Source: Euphorbia lathyris
Taxonomy: Eukaryota; Streptophyta; Magnoliopsida; Malpighiales; Euphorbiaceae
Length of the DNA: 64,000 nt
NCBI RefSeq assembly: GCF_963576675.1
Contig: NC_088918.1
Span: 36,613,501-36,677,500, forward strand
Direction of reading: 5' to 3'
Made by a program: the position numbers and the translations under genes. Numbering within the stretch: the first letter of the stretch is position 1; the number at the start of each line of letters is the position of its first letter. A model generated the notes under the pieces. That model worked only from the letters and a program-made list of their open reading frames with translations. It ran no database searches and was not told where the DNA came from. Positions 60,970 to 64,000 of the stretch are shown piece by piece.

Positions 60970-61839
60970 TGAGTAATCTAAAAGGGTCTCATGAAACAGC
61001 TCAATAGCTATACAAGACCTAAAATAAATACCATCGGCTTCGGTGAAGTCAAACTAACGATCTTCGGATAAATAAAGTGCAAAAAATACAGGTGAAGAAT
61101 CCATATCATTAGACTCTGACTCTTGTTGTGGAACTCTAGATACCCTAGTCCATTACAAGGTGGGAATAGTATGTGCACCTGAGTCATCAAAGTATCTGGC
61201 TTGTTTCATAATTCTTGGAATGGAAACTAGGAAGGGCGTCAAGAAAGTTCCTAGCTTATCATTAGCATAATATGTGTGGAAACTATTGTAAATTCGGAGA
61301 TGCATCCCACCAAATTGAGTTCCCCACATACTCAATGCTCATTATTGATGTTGAATGACATTAATACCCTACTAACCTCCCTCCATAGTCTCAAATAAGC
61401 TTCTAGCATAGATCCCTTGACTACATCAACATACATTGATCCATACTTGTATCCTAGAGCCATACACTTATCCCGACGGTACATATACTTTTGGCACAAC
61501 CATCATGTTAACCCTGCATCAATCACCGTCTGAGCGATTGTCTTTTATATCATGTTGATGGTGCATCAACAAAAAAGGCATCGTTGTGTTGAGACACCCA
61601 AACAAAATATATAAACAATTATTCAAATTCTAGGCTTATTAATTAACTATCATTAAAAGTGAATACACACCTCTCCCTCAAGGCATTTAGGGCTAGTATC
61701 TAGATAGTGAACCATTTAACATTCGAATGCATAGCATTCCTTTCCCAACCCTAGTACTATTGTCGGCCTCAGCGGTTGCTTTTTCCACTCCATATATTTC
61801 GCCTTTAGCCACAAATCAATCGGATTACTTGGTCCTAAT

Positions 61840-62438
61840 TAGACTTGGGCATGGGCCAGGCTGGGCCGGGCTCGGACCGGGCCTATCGGGCTTTTAGTAA
61901 AGCCTAATGAGCCCAAGCCCAGCCCAGCCCGCAGGTAATTTAATCGGGCTCGAGCTCGGGCCTGAGATATAAATCCCAAGCCCGCCTGTCTAAGCCCATC
62001 TGTATATTTAAAAAAAAATTAAATTTAAAATTAAAACATCCTAAAAAAATAGAGTAGCTTATATCCTAAAACATCGTAAAACATCCTAAAACAGAACATA
62101 GTTAAGCAATTAAAACAAATGTTTAGTCTAACAAATGTGCAACGTTTTTTTTTATGGAGGAGGAGATTAGGTTTAGTCTAACAAATATTTATATTTTTAT
62201 ATTTTTGTTTTATAAATTATAATTAATATTTATATAACATAATATAATAATAATAATAATATCAGCATATATTGTATCGGGCCGGCCCGAGGTAAAATAT
62301 GTAAAGCCCAAGCCCGCCCAGTTTTTGACGGGCTTATACGGGCTTGGGCCGGACCGGGCCTGAATGCATTTTTATATGTCCAGGCCCGACTAAATGGGTC
62401 TGGGCCTGGGCGGGCTCACCGGCCCATGCCCAGGTCTA
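61840..62438. repeat. hAT-type MITE inside the Ulp1-like pseudogene
   Basis: Terminal inverted repeats TAGACTTGGGCATGGGCC and the inverse of GGCCCATGCCCAGGTCTA. Flanks GTCCTAAT (61832-61839) and GTCTTAAT (62439-62446) form an 8-bp duplication with one mismatch, as expected for hAT. Subterminal GGCCCGG/GGGCTT words are dense; the middle is AT-rich. Removing it rejoins the pseudogene frame on the minus strand. Confidence 0.85.
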
Positions 62439-63375
62439 GTCTTAATACAATAGGAATGATATCCATTTTCTTCATCCTTTTTAGCCTCGTAGTATCATAA
62501 GGAGTGAAAGTGGATGAAATTTGTCGGCCTCGTTTCCTAATCCGACCTTATTCTTCTTTAACGGCCTTTTTATTTACACACAAATCGGTGATGGACATGT
62601 CAGGGCTAGATGATACGAGGAACGAAGTAGGGGATGCCCCTTTATCTAGTTCTACGCCACCCTCTCTTGTTTTAACCTATCAACAAGGTTACACCATATA
62701 TTATTACAATTCAAATGATAAATAGAAACATCAATAAATATAAATGACACTATGTGTACCTCAACATTATCCGCTCCCGAATCCTGTAAGGTGTGCACCT
62801 TATTCTCTAATATCTTAACATGAAGCCTTAGGTCGGAATCCTGTAAGGTGCGCATGTCTCTCTCTTTTATGAAAACCTCTGAGCATATAGTTTGAAAAAT
62901 CAAGTAGACAAATTCGCATCAATCTCCGCTAATTTCCCTTTCCACCACTCTTGATGCTTGAGTAACAATCTCTTGATCTCAGAAATCCCATCAGGCGATG
63001 CCCGAGGAGAATCATCACGGTCATTGGGGCTATTATCCCCGCCATCTTGCTAATTGGCCTCATCATCCTCTCCATTTCGCTCCTTGGCCTCATCATCCCC
63101 GTCAATAATAAAACCCATAAATAACTTGTCAAAATTAATCGTACGACTCTCGATATGGTTAAGGAGCAATTTGTACCAAGCAATCTTTGTCTCGACATCT
63201 TCCACAACAAGTATAGGTTGTGGAGTAGCAACATCCTATAAAACACTTATAGAGAGATAATTAATATGATTTCAAAATCGATTATGACTCAATTTAAATG
63301 GATATTTGCTCATCTTAATCATATCGTGCACCTGAGAAAGTGATGAGACTTTAGTAGTTTTCCATCTAAGCATGT

Positions 63376-63398
63376 GGGGGGGGGGGGGGGGGGGGGGG
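63376..63398. repeat. Poly-G run (23 bases)
   Basis: Uninterrupted G23 within the Ulp1-like pseudogene. Such a long run is rare in plant DNA, and its length may be inexact because of sequencing. Confidence 0.8.
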
Positions 63399-64000
63399 CA
63401 CAATTTTGTTTCTTAACGTAGTATGTCTTGGTTGCCTTTCAAAGCTCAAATATCCAAATCTATACAAAAGAGACAAACATGTAAGTAAACTATATTTTTA
63501 CAATTCTTATGTAAACAATATATATACAATTCATACCTCGAATACATGTGTTAACCCTCCTAGTTGATATTTAGAAGGGTCCTTCTTTTCTTTTGACTCA
63601 AACGCTTTATCGTCATTTGGAGATATCCCTTGTCATAGTATTGTGCATCTCATCCCAAGCCACCTCTCCCACAGAAACACATCAAATAGAGTTGGATAAT
63701 CAGCGAACACGATCCAATCAGTATTCACCAACCTAGTTTTCTCGGTGGTGATCAAACAACTATGTAAAAAATACAACATTGCAACACTAACGGCAAAAAT
63801 ACAACATTGCAACACTAACAACTTCACTGCCATTCTTCTTGCTCTAATTGGTATATACGAACACATCAAATATGTTATGGTGAATTATGGGCTCTATTCC
63901 TTTGAAGTACTTGCTGGTTACTTCCTTTTTTCTTTAGCTTTTTTTATCCTCTTTCCCATCTCTTCCAAACCACGAATGCAAAATACGTTCCCCAAATCCT

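Larger units (their letters stand above)
60970..63940 (-). pseudogene. DUF1985 / Ulp1-like protease pseudogene (MULE-associated type)
   Basis: On the minus strand, 63869-63633 carries a hydrophobic DUF1985-like segment (LYFLHSCLITTEKTRLVN...DYPTLFDVFLWERWLG). An acidic linker follows (63240-62890: MGFIIDGDDEAKERNGEDDEAN), then a basic SPYT-like region (RKRGRQISSTFTPYDTTR, about 62525-62480). After a hAT MITE it continues with PIDLWLKAKYMEWKK and a C-terminal region to about 60970. This layout is that of the Ulp1-type cysteine protease genes captured by plant MULEs. I could not identify a complete His-Asp-Cys triad. Several stops and frame changes are present. It runs convergent to the transposase. 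Family call is moderate. Confidence 0.5.

Noticed and set aside
62929..63246. 105-codon minus-strand frame with apparent membrane segments
   Set aside because: The neighbouring frame on the same strand gives the acidic linker expected of the DUF1985/Ulp1-like gene. The Leu/Met-rich reading is a frame shadow.
1..64000. tRNA, rRNA or other structured RNA genes
   Set aside because: I looked for tRNA A/B-box patterns and rRNA-like stretches and saw none convincing. The tRNA-Met complementary sites are retrotransposon primer binding sites.

Overview
This window is nuclear DNA from a flowering plant, most likely a eudicot. The evidence is split genes with GT..AG introns, plant-type protein families, AT-rich spacers, and a dense load of plant transposons (Copia, Gypsy, L1-type LINEs, Mutator-like elements, Helitron, hAT, Harbinger and Stowaway types). 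The species cannot be named from the sequence alone.

Only four genes look intact. One is a minus-strand DHHC protein S-acyltransferase of the PAT17 type with ten coding exons (6773-10595). The other three are tandem, same-strand copies of the spliceosomal gene MFAP1 (CDS 28911-30751, 35393-37225 and 42874-44875). Each MFAP1 copy has a non-coding 5' exon, a long 5' intron, one large coding exon and a short last exon. The three proteins are nearly identical, while introns and spacers have diverged and filled with different transposons.

Layout: 1-~4840 is a decayed Copia element on the minus strand, cut by the window edge. 4841-6772 is spacer with a foldback repeat. 6773-10595 is PAT17. 10757-12618 holds foldback elements. 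~12640-18898 is a nearly full-length LINE (A). 19873-~20130 is a Copia LTR relic. ~20440-25400 is a 5'-truncated LINE (B). 25506-27343 holds two large-arm inverted-repeat MITEs. 27600-45000 is the MFAP1 cluster, with MITEs, a Gypsy integrase scrap and a 3.1 kb non-autonomous Helitron between copies. 46012-47677 is a solo LTR. 48484-60389 is a Mutator-like transposase pseudogene split by a 9.4 kb Copia element (49221-58640) with 1823-bp LTRs and a perfect TGACA target duplication. ~60970-63940 is a convergent minus-strand pseudogene of the DUF1985/Ulp1-like type found with plant MULEs; a hAT MITE interrupts it.

Most notable points: the MFAP1 triplication with a conserved exon-like block in each 5' intron; ATGA stop-start overlaps between ORF1 and ORF2 in two different LINEs; strong GC-rich hairpins or palindromes in the leaders of both Copia elements; the MULE transposase plus convergent Ulp1-like gene, opened by a young Copia insertion; and decay of several elements almost only through stop codons in an otherwise continuous frame.
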